Part shown: positions 34,332-44,373 of the stretch, one piece after another
How the letters are laid out: each line of letters opens with the position of its first letter
Numbering within the stretch: the stretch's first letter is position 1
Assembly (NCBI GenBank): GCA_963851085.1
Contig: CAWKNX010000005.1
Location: 310,001-374,000, forward strand
Origin: DATFVJ01 sp963851085
GTDB taxonomy: Bacteria > Actinomycetota > Actinomycetes > Streptosporangiales > Streptosporangiaceae
Reading direction: 5' to 3'
DNA length: 64,000 nt
Notes under the pieces: generated by a model
The model's database searches: none
Told to the model about the DNA's origin: nothing
The model's input: only the letters and a program-made list of their open reading frames with translations
Program-made: the position numbers and the translations under genes

Positions 34332-37300
34332 TCAGGGGCAAATCTTTTGGTACGCGGCACCCGGCGGCACGTATCGTGCCCACTCAGTGGGGGTGAGGGA
34401 CCGTCCTATCGAGGCACAAAGATATAGATCCGGCACGATGTCCGCTGCGTAGGTGACATCCCACAATCGGACGGTGCCATCGGTGCTGCCGCTGGCCAGG
34501 GTCTTGCCGTCTGGGCTGAACGCCACCGAGGCGACCGCGCCGACGTAGCCGGCAAGGGGCGCGCCGATCTGGCGGGCGGTGGCTGTGTCCCACAACCGGA
34601 TCGTGTCATCGTAGCTGCCGCTGGCCAGGATCTTGCCGTCCAGGCTGAACGCCACCGAGGTGACCGGCCCGGCGTGGCCGACGAGGGGCGCGCCGATCTG
34701 GCGGGCGGTGGCTGTGTCCCACAACCGGATCGTGTCATCGTAGCTGCCGCTGGCCAGGGTCTTGCCGTCCGGGCTGAACGCCACCGCGTCGACCGCGTTG
34801 GTGTGGCCGACGAGGGGGATGCTGATCTGCTGGTGGGTGGTCACGTTCCACAGCTGCACCATGCCATCAGCGCTGCCGCTGGCCAGGGTCTTGCCGTCCG
34901 GGCAGAACGCCACCGAGGTGACCCAGCTGGTGTGGCCGGTAAGCGGGCGGCCGAGCGGGCGGCGAGCGGTGAGGTTCCACAACCGGACAGCGCCATCAGT
35001 GCCGCCGCTGGCCAGGGTCTTGCCGTCCGGGCTGAACGCCACCGAGGTGACCCAGCTGGTGTGGCCGGTGAGCGGGCTGCCGAGCTGGTGGTGGGTGACC
35101 ACGTCCCACAACCGGACAGTGCCATCAGTGCCGCCGCTGGCCACGGTCTTGCCGTCCGGGCTGAACGCCACCGAGGTGACCACATCGGTGTGGCCGATGA
35201 GCGGGCTGCCGAGCGGGCGGCGAGCGGTGAGGTTCCACAACCGGACAGCGCCATCAGCGCTGCCGCTGGCGAGGGTTTTGCCGTCCTGGCTGAACGTCAC
35301 CGAGGTGACGGAGAGCGTATGGCCAGGGAGGGGAGTGCCGAGCTGGCGGGCTGTGACCACCTGCCACAGCCGGACCGTGTGATCGAAGCCGCCGCTGGCC
35401 AGGGTCTTGCCGTCCGGGCTGAACGCCACCGAGCTGACCCAGCTGGTGTGGCCGGTGAGCGGGCTGCCGAGCTGGTGGTGGATGACCACGTCCCACAACC
35501 GGACAGTGCCATCGTAGCTGCCGCTGGCCAGGGTCTTGCCGTCCGGGCTGAACGCCACCGAGGTGACCGGGCCGGTGTGGCCGGTGAGCGGGCTGCCGAG
35601 CTGGTGGTGGATGACCACGTCCCACAACCGGACAGTGCCATCAGCGCCGCCGCTGGCCACGGTCTTGCCGTCCGGGCTGAACGCCACCGAGGTGACCGGG
35701 CCGGTGTGGCCGGCAAAAAGGCTGCCGACAAGCAGGCTGCCGAGCTGACGGCCATTGGCGATGTCCCACAACCGGATTGTGTCATCGCTGTTGCCGCTGG
35801 CCAGGGTCTTGCCGTCTGGGCTGAACGCCACTGCATTGACTACATCGGTGTGGGCATTGAGCAAACTGCCGAGCTGCCGACTGGTGGCCACGTCCCACAG
35901 CCGCACCGTGCCATCGCTGTTGCCGCTGGCCAGGGTCTTGCCGTCCGGGCTGAACGCCACGGAGTTGACCGCGCCGGCATGGGCGTTAAGGGGGCTGCCG
36001 AGCTGGCCGCCGGCGGCCACGTTCCACAGCCGCACCCTGCCATCGGCGTTGCCGCTGGCGAGGGTTTTGCCGTCTGGGCTGAACGCCACTGCATTGACTA
36101 CATCGGTGTTGGCGTTGAGGAAGCTGCCGAGCTGCCGACCGGTGGCCACATCCCACAGCCGCACCGTCTGATCGTCGCTGCCGCTGGCCATGGTCTTGCC
36201 GTCCGGGCTGAACACCACCGCGTTGACCAGGCCGGTGTGGCCGGAAAGAACCGCGATCCCGGGGAGCGCGGCGGCGGCCAGCATCGCATAGCGGGCGTCG
36301 CTGGAGGGGTTGATGCGCCAGGCCGCGATGCTCAGCAGCTTGGAGATCGTGGGATTGGTGTCGCCCAGATTTTCGCTTTGGCTGACTAGCTGTCCGGAGA
36401 TCGCGGCGTCACGTTGGTGTGCGTCTTGCTGGCTGGCCCGGACGGCCAGCACCGTGGCCGAGGCAAACCCGATGACCAGGGCGGTCAGGAGCGCGACGAA
36501 GCCTTGCCGTCGGCGCGTCCTGTGCCGGTGCGCGCGGTCGCTGGCGTGCAGAAAGTCGCGTTCGGCCGGGCTGAGCGGCGGGTGGCGGGACGGGTCGGTG
36601 CCGATCCGGGCGGCGGTGCCGGTGGCGGCCTCCAGCAGGCTGCCGCGGTAGAGGTAGGACGGGTCCCGGGCGTGGCGGGCCCACTCGGCCGCGGTGGTGT
36701 GCAGCCGGGTGCGGACGATCCGGTCGGCGTGGGTGTCGGCCAGCCAGGTGTCACGCAGCAACGGCCATGCCGTCAGCAGCACCTCGTGGCTGATCTCCAC
36801 GCTGTCGGCCGCCAGGGTGAGCAGCCGTTCGGCGGCGAAGGCCTCCAGAACCGTTTGCACATCACCGGCCTCGGCTTCGCTCTTCCCGTCGGTCAGGTCC
36901 GCCCGGGTGGCGCGGTCGGCGGTGTCCACCCCCTCGCTGCTGGCGGCCGTCAGCCGGGTGAAGACCTGCCGGGCCGCGGCCTGCTGGGCGGGGGTGAGAT
37001 GGTCGTAGGCGCGCTGGGCGCTACTAGCGACAGCGCCTTCGATGCCGCCGGTCCGTTCATAGTCAGCCAGGGTCAGAACGTCCCCGGTCCGGGATCGCCA
37101 GGCCTGGTCCAGCGCGTGCGACAGCAACGGCAGCACCCCCGCGCCGGATGTCCCCTGCGAGCCGGTGCGCACTTCGGCCAGCAGGACGTCGGCCAGGTCG
37201 TCGTCGACGCGGGAACCTGCGGTTTTGGCGGGTTCGGTGATGGCCATCCGCAGTTGCCGCTCGGTCATCGCGGTGACCAGGTAACGGTCTTGGACCGCGT

Positions 37301-38240
37301 CGGATAGCTGCGGGTAGTCGGCGCAGCGGGCCTCGAAATCGGCGCGCACCACGAGCACGGCCAGTGCCGCCGGCGCCTGATCCGGGCCGTGCCAGGCGCT
37401 GGCGGCGTGCAGCGCCGTGATGAACGCCCGCCGTTGGCCCTCCTCGGCGCACTGGGTGAACAACTCCTCGAACTGGTCGACCACCACCACCAACCGGCGC
37501 TGCTGCCGCTGATCGCGCTGGGCAGGGGGGCCGTCCGGGTCGGCGGCTGGACCGCGTGGCCGGGCTAGGGCGGCCTGGCGCGCGGTGAGGGCGAACCCGC
37601 CCGGATCGGCGTCCAGCCCGCGCCGCACCGCCGCCGCGTCCGCCCCGGCCAGCATGGCCACCCGCAGCGCCAGTTCGTCCAGCGGGGCTCGCGTCGGGGT
37701 GAACAACAGGCACGGCCAGCACGCCGAGCCCGGCGCGGCCGCCAGCCCAGCGCCGCGGATCCGCGGCAGCACCCCGGCCCGCAGCAGCGACGACTTGCCC
37801 GCGCCCGACACTCCGGACACCACCAGAAGGCCCGTGTCGTCCAGGTGCCGCGACATGCGTGCCAGCACCTGGGTGGCGGCCGCTTCGCGGCCGAAGAATA
37901 ACGCGGCGTCCTGCTCCTCGAACGCGCTCAGCCCACGGTACGGAGAACCGGTCACCGTTCCCGGCGGTGTCATCCCGCGCGCGGCCAGCACCTCGGCGGC
38001 CGGGGCCTTGCCGCGGGCTACCATGACGAACAACTCGCGCACCGGCCCAGCCAGGTTCAGCGCGTCGGCCAGCAGCAGCGCGGTGTCCTTGCGGGCGGTG
38101 CGGTTGATGCCCCGCTCCAGGTCGCTGATGGACCGGGGGCTCAGGCCCGCCGCCTGCGCCAGCTCCTCTTGGGTCAGCCGGGCCTCGGCCCGCAGCAGCC
38201 GCAGCAGCCCAGCGAAAGAAAGCGTAGGCTGCTCCGCCAC
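34332..38240 (-). CDS. Giant XRE - STAND NTPase - membrane segment - 14x WD40 protein
   Basis: 1302 residues from GTG 38240 (alternative 38279). In order: XRE-type HTH (LTQEELAQAAGLSPRSISDL); nSTAND1-type NTPase with GREAAATQVLARM, Walker A GVSGAGKSSLL and Walker B LVVVVDQFEELF; helical region; one membrane helix (RQGFVALLTALVIGFASATV); then 14 WD40 repeats from AVLSGHTGLVNAVVFSPDG to the end, enough for two seven-blade propellers. The repeats are very similar to one another, with SVAFSPDGKTLASG and GTVRLWDV recurring. STAND-propeller proteins act as ligand-triggered switches in signalling or conflict systems. Trigger and effector are unknown. Confidence 0.9.
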   Translation of the reverse strand: MAEQPTLSFAGLLRLLRAEARLTQEELAQAAGLSPRSISDLERGINRTARKDTALLLADALNLAGPVRELFVMVARGKAPAAEVLAARGMTPPGTVTGSPYRGLSAFEEQDAALFFGREAAATQVLARMSRHLDDTGLLVVSGVSGAGKSSLLRAGVLPRIRGAGLAAAPGSACWPCLLFTPTRAPLDELALRVAMLAGADAAAVRRGLDADPGGFALTARQAALARPRGPAADPDGPPAQRDQRQQRRLVVVVDQFEELFTQCAEEGQRRAFITALHAASAWHGPDQAPAALAVLVVRADFEARCADYPQLSDAVQDRYLVTAMTERQLRMAITEPAKTAGSRVDDDLADVLLAEVRTGSQGTSGAGVLPLLSHALDQAWRSRTGDVLTLADYERTGGIEGAVASSAQRAYDHLTPAQQAAARQVFTRLTAASSEGVDTADRATRADLTDGKSEAEAGDVQTVLEAFAAERLLTLAADSVEISHEVLLTAWPLLRDTWLADTHADRIVRTRLHTTAAEWARHARDPSYLYRGSLLEAATGTAARIGTDPSRHPPLSPAERDFLHASDRAHRHRTRRRQGFVALLTALVIGFASATVLAVRASQQDAHQRDAAISGQLVSQSENLGDTNPTISKLLSIAAWRINPSSDARYAMLAAAALPGIAVLSGHTGLVNAVVFSPDGKTMASGSDDQTVRLWDVATGRQLGSFLNANTDVVNAVAFSPDGKTLASGNADGRVRLWNVAAGGQLGSPLNAHAGAVNSVAFSPDGKTLASGNSDGTVRLWDVATSRQLGSLLNAHTDVVNAVAFSPDGKTLASGNSDDTIRLWDIANGRQLGSLLVGSLFAGHTGPVTSVAFSPDGKTVASGGADGTVRLWDVVIHHQLGSPLTGHTGPVTSVAFSPDGKTLASGSYDGTVRLWDVVIHHQLGSPLTGHTSWVSSVAFSPDGKTLASGGFDHTVRLWQVVTARQLGTPLPGHTLSVTSVTFSQDGKTLASGSADGAVRLWNLTARRPLGSPLIGHTDVVTSVAFSPDGKTVASGGTDGTVRLWDVVTHHQLGSPLTGHTSWVTSVAFSPDGKTLASGGTDGAVRLWNLTARRPLGRPLTGHTSWVTSVAFCPDGKTLASGSADGMVQLWNVTTHQQISIPLVGHTNAVDAVAFSPDGKTLASGSYDDTIRLWDTATARQIGAPLVGHAGPVTSVAFSLDGKILASGSYDDTIRLWDTATARQIGAPLAGYVGAVASVAFSPDGKTLASGSTDGTVRLWDVTYAADIVPDLYLCASIGRSLTPTEWARYVPPGAAYQKICP

Positions 38241-38666
38241 GGCCCACCGCCCCCTAGCAAACCCCCAGCCCGCAGCCACCTACCGCAGCGCGGGTTAGAC
38301 CCTGCGTTAACAGTACGCGGGCGGTCGCACCTACGCTATCTCCCAGTACTACGCCCAGCGAGCCCAGCCGGACTCCGGCCACCACAGGCTTGCGCCGCGC
38401 CCGGGCCACTGATCCGCGCTTACGCCCACGTCACCAGGGCCGCCCGGTGGCCAGAAATCCTGTGGGCGGTGCTGTGGCCGGTCACGTGTGGTGATGGCCC
38501 ACCTCACCGGCCAAGGTCAAGACAACCGCGACCGCCAGCCAACTGGTTTCGGGGCAAGGCACTTGCGACAGCAGCCTTGGCGCACGACCGCGATGACATG
38601 TGGCCGGGACACCCGGCTCCCTGCCGGCATGCTGCCCGCTCGATCCCGGCCCATGAGGAGATCATC
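38241..38666. other. Intergenic region between divergent genes
   Basis: No supported coding sequence. It must hold the promoters of the WD40 gene and of the leader ORF/sigma gene; I could not assign boxes with confidence. Confidence 0.35.
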
Positions 38667-38747
38667 ATGAACCGCACCCGGGTTCCCGGGCACCTATCGC
38701 GCGGATCAGTTGCCCCGGCACGGAGGAGACAAGATCATGACCGTTGA
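38667..38747 (+). CDS. Leader ORF of 26 residues before the sigma-like gene
   Basis: GAGGAGATCATC precedes ATG 38667. The basic product (MNRTRVPGHLSRGS...) ends at 38747, eleven bases into the sigma-factor frame that starts at 38737. Overlap suggests translational control; the peptide is not recognised. Confidence 0.4.
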   Translation: MNRTRVPGHLSRGSVAPARRRQDHDR

Positions 38748-39378
38748 GGCAGGCCCGGTCCGCGCTGACCCGTGTGTCACTGGCCTGGTGACGCAGGCGC
38801 AAAAAGGCGATAAGCAGGCGTGGGACGCCCTCGTCGACTGCTACGCCCCGCTGATCTGGTCGATCTGCCGGCGGCACCGGCTGGGACGCGCCGATGCCGA
38901 CATCGTCGGCCAGCGGGTCTGGCGGCAGCTCGCCGGCGAGCTTGTGACAGGCCGCGATCCGGCCGAGATCCCGGGCGGGCTGGCCGCCACCGCCGTGCGC
39001 GAATGCGGCCGGGTCCGGTGCGCCGCGCGCCGGCCGCCCGCCGCCGGGCAGGTGCCGGACGGCGAGGATCTCCCGGCCGCCCAGACCGCGATAGCCGAGC
39101 AAGAGCTTCGCCTGGCCGAGCGCCACGCGGCGCTGCGTGCGGCGTTCGCCCGGCTGCCCCCGTTGGGCCAGGAGCTGATCCCCCTGCTCATCGCCCAGCC
39201 GCCGGTGCCGCACGACCAGATCAGCGCCAAGATGGGCATCCCGGCCGACAGCATCGGGCCCTGCCGCGACCGCTGCCTGCAACTGCTGCGCCACGATCCG
39301 GCGATCGCCGCCCTGATCGACCCCGACACCGATAGTGCGGCAGGCCAGATGCAGGGTCAGCCAGTGCCACAGCGATGA
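38737..39378 (+). CDS. ECF-like RNA polymerase sigma factor
   Basis: 213 residues from ATG 38737 (ACGGAGGAGACAAG upstream). Region 2: GDKQAWDALVDCYAPLIW followed by CRRHRLGRADADIVG. Region 4-like HTH: LRAAFARLPPLGQELIPLL, then HDQISAKMGIPADSIG. The linker is Pro/Ala-rich. The match to classical ECF factors is moderate, and no anti-sigma gene follows. Divergent from the XRE-STAND-WD40 gene. Confidence 0.75.
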   Translation: MTVEAGPVRADPCVTGLVTQAQKGDKQAWDALVDCYAPLIWSICRRHRLGRADADIVGQRVWRQLAGELVTGRDPAEIPGGLAATAVRECGRVRCAARRPPAAGQVPDGEDLPAAQTAIAEQELRLAERHAALRAAFARLPPLGQELIPLLIAQPPVPHDQISAKMGIPADSIGPCRDRCLQLLRHDPAIAALIDPDTDSAAGQMQGQPVPQR

Positions 39379-39754
39379 CGACCAGGCAACGACAGCAAAC
39401 GGCGCGGGCGTGATGCCGTCCGCGCCGCTAGGAGCCGCTGTGACCTGGCTGCCGTGCCCGGGTCGCGCCGCGCGCGAATGAGCCGAAGACGTACAGTTCC
39501 TTCACCAGGCTCAGCGGCCACTCGCCCTTGCCCTCGTCCAGCCCTGCAAGACTCGCTCGGCCAGTTGCAGTGCGCGTTCGCGTCTCACCACCACAGTGTC
39601 GCGTGTGGGCAGTATCGGGCCGCAGCGGGCGGTCTGGCGCAGGGCGGGCCGGCAGGCGACGGCACTGTGGATGGGCCGCGAGCCGGGGTCAGTTGAACGC
39701 CTACTGCCCGCCAGGCCGACACGGCGATGAGGGCTCACAGCAGCGCGAACCCCG
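39379..39754. other. Gene-free stretch
   Basis: Only unsupported frames; sequence appears degraded. Confidence 0.35.
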
Positions 39755-39930
39755 GGGTGCGGACCGTCCAGCTTGGCAACTCCGAGGTTGCCGCTGTGGG
39801 CGCGTACCCCGCGACTGGCATCCGCCGGGGCCGACCGCACCGTTCGGATATGGGATCCGTTCTTGTGCCGTCCCATTGGCGACCCCCTGACCGGGCACAC
39901 TGACCAGGTCCGCGCCGTCATCGCCGCGAC
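39755..39930 (+). pseudogene. WD40-repeat scrap
   Basis: RLASAGADRTVRIWDP and PLTGHTDQVRAV are one WD40 repeat. The preceding piece (TVQLGNSEVAAVGA) is in another frame. It is the relic of another propeller gene, on the opposite strand to 34332-38240. Confidence 0.55.
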
Positions 39931-40321
39931 CAGCGCTGCGGCCGGGGTTGATAGCAAAGTGGGCCATCTCTTCTGCCCCAGTCGGGTGGATGCCGATGTC
40001 CGGCATGGGCCTTGTCCGGGTGGTTGAGCCGCGGGCTGTCGCGGCGGGCAGGGCGGTGGCGGCCATCTCGTCTGGGTGAGTGGCCGGGCCAATGGGCGCG
40101 GGCCAGCGCTGACGAAGCAGGCACCGGATCGGTTACTGCGGCGTGCGGGTCCCGCCTCATGGCCCTGCAAAGGAACCTGGTTTTACGGCTCGGCCCGGCA
40201 TCCACGACCTGGAAACCGCGGCGCTGACCGAAGCGCGTTCTGCGGGACGAAGGTTCCAGATAGCAGGGCAGGCCCTGCCGGAGATTGCGGTACATGCCTT
40301 CGCGTCGGTATGGCGGGGTGG
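39931..40321. other. Gene-free stretch
   Basis: Nothing supported on either strand. Confidence 0.35.
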
Positions 40322-40568
40322 CGCCGATCGCCGACGGGTGAGCCCGGGTTGTGCAGGATCAGCGCGCGGCGCTGGAGCGCTGCGGTGTCATCCGCGAGTT
40401 CGCGGCATCGCGTGAGTTCCGGATAGATGTCATGCCAGTGCCAGACGTGGCCGCGCTCGGGCCCGATGGGTTCGGTGATGACCGGAAGCTGCCAGAACGG
40501 CAGCGTGGACAGCTCCGCCAGCCGCTGGTAGCACTCAGAAATGTCGGCGGGGGCGAGGTGTGGTTCAT
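40322..40568 (-). pseudogene. N-terminal relic resembling gentisate 1,2-dioxygenase (cupin)
   Basis: ATG 40568 begins MNHTSPP, then a frame slip leads to ADISECYQRLAELSTLPFWQ, HVWHWHDIYPELTRC and RRALILHNPG, resembling the N-terminal part of gentisate dioxygenases. The cupin metal-binding region is missing. It lies 6 bp after the HbpS-like gene and was probably co-transcribed. Confidence 0.5.
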
Positions 40569-40573
40569 CGGGT

Positions 40574-40981
40574 TCACCCGGTGCGGTCGAGCGCCCTCAG
40601 GCCCGCGTCCGCTATCGCGGCGTCGAGCTTGGGCAGCACCCCGGCTACCCCGATCGCCCCGGCGCACTGGCCATCGACGATGATGGGGATCCCTCCCTCG
40701 AGAGGGTAGGACGGCATCTTCAGCATCGAGAACCGGCCGGCGTTCAGCGGTTCTTCGAAGAACGTCGTCGGGTGTCCGCCCTCGGCGGCGGTGCGTGCCT
40801 TCTCCACCGCGCCTTCGGCGCTCATGTAGGGGGCTCCGTCCATGCGGAGCAGGTGCTGGAGGTAGGTGGACTCGTCGACGATCGCGATCGAGACCTTCAG
40901 CTGATGGGATTCGGCGTATGCTTCCGCGGCGGCCGCGATCGCCTTGGCGTCGGTGAGCGTGAGGCTCAGCTTGGTGCGCAT
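40574..40981 (-). CDS. GlcG/HbpS-family haem-binding-like protein
   Basis: 135 residues, the normal length. Shows LTLTDAKAIAAAAEAYAE, VSIAIVDESTYLQHLLRMDG, PLEGGIPIIVDGQCAGAIGV and ADAGLRAL, the family core. GGAGCCCCGA precedes ATG 40981. No signal peptide, so probably cytosolic. Members occur next to aromatic-compound dioxygenases, which agrees with the neighbouring relic; they are linked to haem/cobalamin binding or redox sensing. Confidence 0.85.
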   Translation of the reverse strand: MRTKLSLTLTDAKAIAAAAEAYAESHQLKVSIAIVDESTYLQHLLRMDGAPYMSAEGAVEKARTAAEGGHPTTFFEEPLNAGRFSMLKMPSYPLEGGIPIIVDGQCAGAIGVAGVLPKLDAAIADAGLRALDRTG

Positions 40982-41146
40982 TCGGGGCTCCTGCTCGTGG
41001 CGTGATCTGACGAGTTCCAGGCTGCTGCTAAGGATTCCGGGATCGGATCGGGTAAGTACGTCCGAATCGCGGTCGGCGGTGCTTAGTTGTGCCCGGTGGC
41101 CTCCTTAGCGGAGGCTGAGAAGAGCCGTCGGCGGGGAGGAGCGGTG

Positions 41147-44100
41147 ATGGGCGCAGGAGATGCGGCCTCGCGGCCAGCGGCCCGGGTGTTCGTGGGGCGG
41201 GCCGAGGAGCTGTCTGAGCTGCACGCCGCGCTACGGCGAGCAGCGGCGGGTCGGCCGGGGATGCTGCTGGTCGCCGGTGAGGCGGGGGTGGGCAAGAGCC
41301 GACTGATCAGCCAGTTCGCCGAGCAGGCCCGGCGGGCACCGACGTTGGCCGCGGTGGGTGGTGCCGTGCCGCTGACCGGCGGCGCGGTGCCGTACGCGCC
41401 GCTGCTCCAGGCGCTACAGTCCCTGGCCGACGACCACGAGAGGGCCGCTTCCGGCGGGCAGGGGGCGGAGCTGGCCGGGATGCTGGCCGAGCTAGCCGGA
41501 GACCGGCCAGCCGGCGAGCGGTCGCCCGAGATGGGAAGGGCCCGGCTGTTCGACCGGCTGCGCCGCCTGTTCGGCGGGCTCGCCCGGGCCGCTCCGCTGC
41601 TGCTGGTGCTGGAGGACCTGCACTGGGCGGACAGCGCCACCCTAGACGTTCTGGCTTTCTTGCTGCGCACACTGCGCGGGGCGCGACTGCTGATCGTGGG
41701 CAGTTACCGGGGCGATGATCCCGGCGAGCTGCTGGCGGGCTGGCTGGCCGAGATGCGGCGGTCGCCGGGAGTGAGCTGGCTGGAGCTACCGCGTTTCACC
41801 CGCTCCGAGCTGTCAGCTCAGCTGGCCGGGCTGCGCGGCGGGCCAGTAGACAGCCGGGTGGTGGCGGAGGTCTTCGACAGGTCGCAGGGAAACGCGTTCT
41901 TCGCCGAGCAATTGCTTGAGGCCGGGACTGGCACCGGCGAGCTGCCGCTGGCGCTGCGGGAGGTGCTGCTGGCCCGGGTGCGCCAGCTGTCGCCGGTCGG
42001 CCTGGAGCTGCTGCGCGTGGCGGCGGTGGCCGGCCGGTGGGTCCGCCATGACTGGCTGGCGGCGGTGGCCGGCCGGCCGGACGGCGAGCTGGATAGCGGG
42101 CTGGCGGAGGCGGTGGGCCGCGGGCTGCTGGTGGTCACCGTGATGGAGCGCGCCGGGCAGGAGGTGTATGAGTTTCGGCACGCGTTGCTGCAGGAAGCTG
42201 TGTACGGGGAGCTGCTGCCTGGGCAGCGGGCCCGGCTGCACGGCGCCTACGCCGGCGCCCTCGCCAGCGCGCCGACCGGCCCGCACGCGGCCCCGCAGTT
42301 CGCCGCGGAGCTGGCCGAGCACTGGTACCGGGCCCGCCATCCGGCCGAAGCCCTGGCCTGGTCGGTGCGCGCCGCCGACAGCGCGGAACGGGTGTACGCG
42401 CACGCGGAGGCGGCCCGCCGCTGTGAACGAGCGCTGGAGCTATGGGACCAGGTGCCCGACGCCGCGATCCGTGCCGGCCTCGACCTGGCGGGCCTGCAAA
42501 CCTGGGCGGCGCGAGCCCGCGAGCATGCCGGTGATCAGGCCCGGGCCCTGTGGCACGTCGAGGAGGCGTTGCGGAACGTGGACCCGGCCGCCGACCCGGT
42601 CAGGGCCGGGCTGCTTCAGCACCTGCGCGGCTGGTATGCCGCCGGGAAGGCCGACCTGGACGTGGTGCTCGCCGCCAACCGGGAGGCAGTCCGGCTCGTT
42701 CCGGCGGAGCCGCCATCGACCATGCGCGCCAAGGTGCTGCTGGGCTACGGTCGTGCCCTGCATATTCAGGCCGGCCGGTACGAAGAGGCGGCCGTCGTTG
42801 TGGAGCGGGCGCTGACGACCGCCCGGCGGGTCCGCTCCCAGCCCGATATCGCCCGTGCGATGACTGGTCTCGGCTTGATGCGGGCGCTCACCGGTGAGGT
42901 GGACGCCGGCCTCGCGTTGCTGCGGGAGGCCTGCGCCTTGGCCGAACCGCCCGCCGCTGATGCGGGCCAGGCCGACAGCGGCGAGTTCCCCGGCGACCGC
43001 GAGTGGCAGGTGGCCAGGGTCGCACACCTGGGGCTGAGCGACGTGCTGCTGAAGACCGGTCGGCTGGAGGAGGCCGCCGATGTGGCGGTGCGGGGCTGGG
43101 AGACGCTACGGCGTCTCGGCCTGGCTGGCCACCGCAACGCATGCGGTCTGCTCGGCTGCGCGGTGGAGGCTCTGTTCGGGCTGGGCCGCTGGGACCAGGC
43201 GGCGCGGATAAGCGAGCCGCTGGCGGACGAGCCTGTCAGCTTCGCCAACGCGATACTTCAGCCCAAGCTAGCCGAGCTGGAAGCCGCCCGCGGTCAGCCC
43301 GAGGCCGCGCTGGCACGACTGGAGAAGGTGGTCGAGCGGGGCTGGCGGCCAGGCCCGCAACATGCCCGGGACCTGGGGCAGTGCCAGGCCGAGGCGCAGC
43401 TGTGGCTGGGTCGGCCGCAGCCCGCCCTGGCCCACGTGACGCAGGCGCTGGACGCGGTCACCGGCACCGGCCAGGAGCGGTTCGCCGGCTGGCTGTTCTG
43501 CATCGGCGCGCGCGCCCTAGCCGACCTGGCCGAGCAGGCCCGGGCCCGCCAGGACCCGGCCGCCGAGGCCAGTGTTCACCGGCACCACAGCTTGCTGGCC
43601 CGGCGGGTGACCGCGATGAGCCATGACCCTTTCGCCACACACACGCCCATGCCGGCCAGCGCCGGGGCGGAACGGGCCCTGTGGGACGCGGAGCTTACCC
43701 GGCTCAGCGGCGCCGCCGACCCTGCAGCCTGGCAGGCCGCCGCCGGCGCATGGCAGCAGCTCGGACTCGGCTACCGGGCCGCCTACGCCCAGTGGAGGCG
43801 GGCCGAGGCGCTACTCGCCAGCGGAGCGGGCGCTGGCCAGGCGGCCGGTCCGCTGCGCGACGGGCACGCGTCCGCGGTGCGGCTCGGCGCCGCGCCGCTG
43901 CACGCCGAGATCGAGGCGCTGGCCCGGCGCGCCCGGATCAGCCTGGCCTCAGCCCAGCCGGTGCCGTCCCCGGCCCCAGCCCATCCGCACGGTCTCACCG
44001 ACCGTGAAGTCGCCGTGCTGCAGCTGCTCGCCGCCGGCCACACCTACCGGGAGATCGGGCAGCAGCTGTTCATCAGCCCGAAGACCGCCAGCGTCCACGT

Positions 44101-44287
44101 CACCAACATCCTGCGCAAGCTCGCCGTCCACGACCGGGTGCAGGCAGCCGCCGTCGCCGTTCGGCTAGGGCTGGTAACCCCCCCGTCCCCGGCGGCGAAT
44201 GAGAAGACTCCGCCGCCCGCCGGCGCGGAGCAATGCCGAGCCGGTCAGGTCATCGTCGCCAGGCGGAGCAGAGGACAACATAACTAG
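41147..44287 (+). CDS. LuxR-family LAL regulator (AAA_16 type)
   Basis: 1046 residues from ATG 41147 (GGGGAGGAGCGGTG upstream). FVGRAEELSELHAALRRA, Walker A AGEAGVGKSRLI (about residues 45-56), Walker B LLLVLEDLHWADSATLD, a long TPR-like middle, and a C-terminal LuxR HTH (LTDREVAVLQLLAAGHT ... KTASVHVTNILRKL). It belongs to a different subgroup from the MalT-like pair at 10-21 kb. The last about 45 residues after the HTH are poorly ordered. Target unknown; divergent from the HbpS gene. Confidence 0.88.
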   Translation: MGAGDAASRPAARVFVGRAEELSELHAALRRAAAGRPGMLLVAGEAGVGKSRLISQFAEQARRAPTLAAVGGAVPLTGGAVPYAPLLQALQSLADDHERAASGGQGAELAGMLAELAGDRPAGERSPEMGRARLFDRLRRLFGGLARAAPLLLVLEDLHWADSATLDVLAFLLRTLRGARLLIVGSYRGDDPGELLAGWLAEMRRSPGVSWLELPRFTRSELSAQLAGLRGGPVDSRVVAEVFDRSQGNAFFAEQLLEAGTGTGELPLALREVLLARVRQLSPVGLELLRVAAVAGRWVRHDWLAAVAGRPDGELDSGLAEAVGRGLLVVTVMERAGQEVYEFRHALLQEAVYGELLPGQRARLHGAYAGALASAPTGPHAAPQFAAELAEHWYRARHPAEALAWSVRAADSAERVYAHAEAARRCERALELWDQVPDAAIRAGLDLAGLQTWAARAREHAGDQARALWHVEEALRNVDPAADPVRAGLLQHLRGWYAAGKADLDVVLAANREAVRLVPAEPPSTMRAKVLLGYGRALHIQAGRYEEAAVVVERALTTARRVRSQPDIARAMTGLGLMRALTGEVDAGLALLREACALAEPPAADAGQADSGEFPGDREWQVARVAHLGLSDVLLKTGRLEEAADVAVRGWETLRRLGLAGHRNACGLLGCAVEALFGLGRWDQAARISEPLADEPVSFANAILQPKLAELEAARGQPEAALARLEKVVERGWRPGPQHARDLGQCQAEAQLWLGRPQPALAHVTQALDAVTGTGQERFAGWLFCIGARALADLAEQARARQDPAAEASVHRHHSLLARRVTAMSHDPFATHTPMPASAGAERALWDAELTRLSGAADPAAWQAAAGAWQQLGLGYRAAYAQWRRAEALLASGAGAGQAAGPLRDGHASAVRLGAAPLHAEIEALARRARISLASAQPVPSPAPAHPHGLTDREVAVLQLLAAGHTYREIGQQLFISPKTASVHVTNILRKLAVHDRVQAAAVAVRLGLVTPPSPAANEKTPPPAGAEQCRAGQVIVARRSRGQHN

Positions 44288-44373
44288 AGGATCTGCGTAC
44301 CGTAACCAAGCCGAACTACCGTCACGGCGGTCGCAAATATTAGGGGCGCGGGTGCGACCGTGCGCCTGGCGGG

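Noticed and set aside
34674..36389. 571-residue plus-strand frame with regular GVAGERAAEL-like repeats
   Set aside because: It is the antisense reading of the WD40 repeats; periodicity comes from the repeats of the real gene, and it has no start signal.
34332..38240. CRISPR-like direct repeats
   Set aside because: The recurring units are coding WD40 blades of about 40 codons with no spacer structure.
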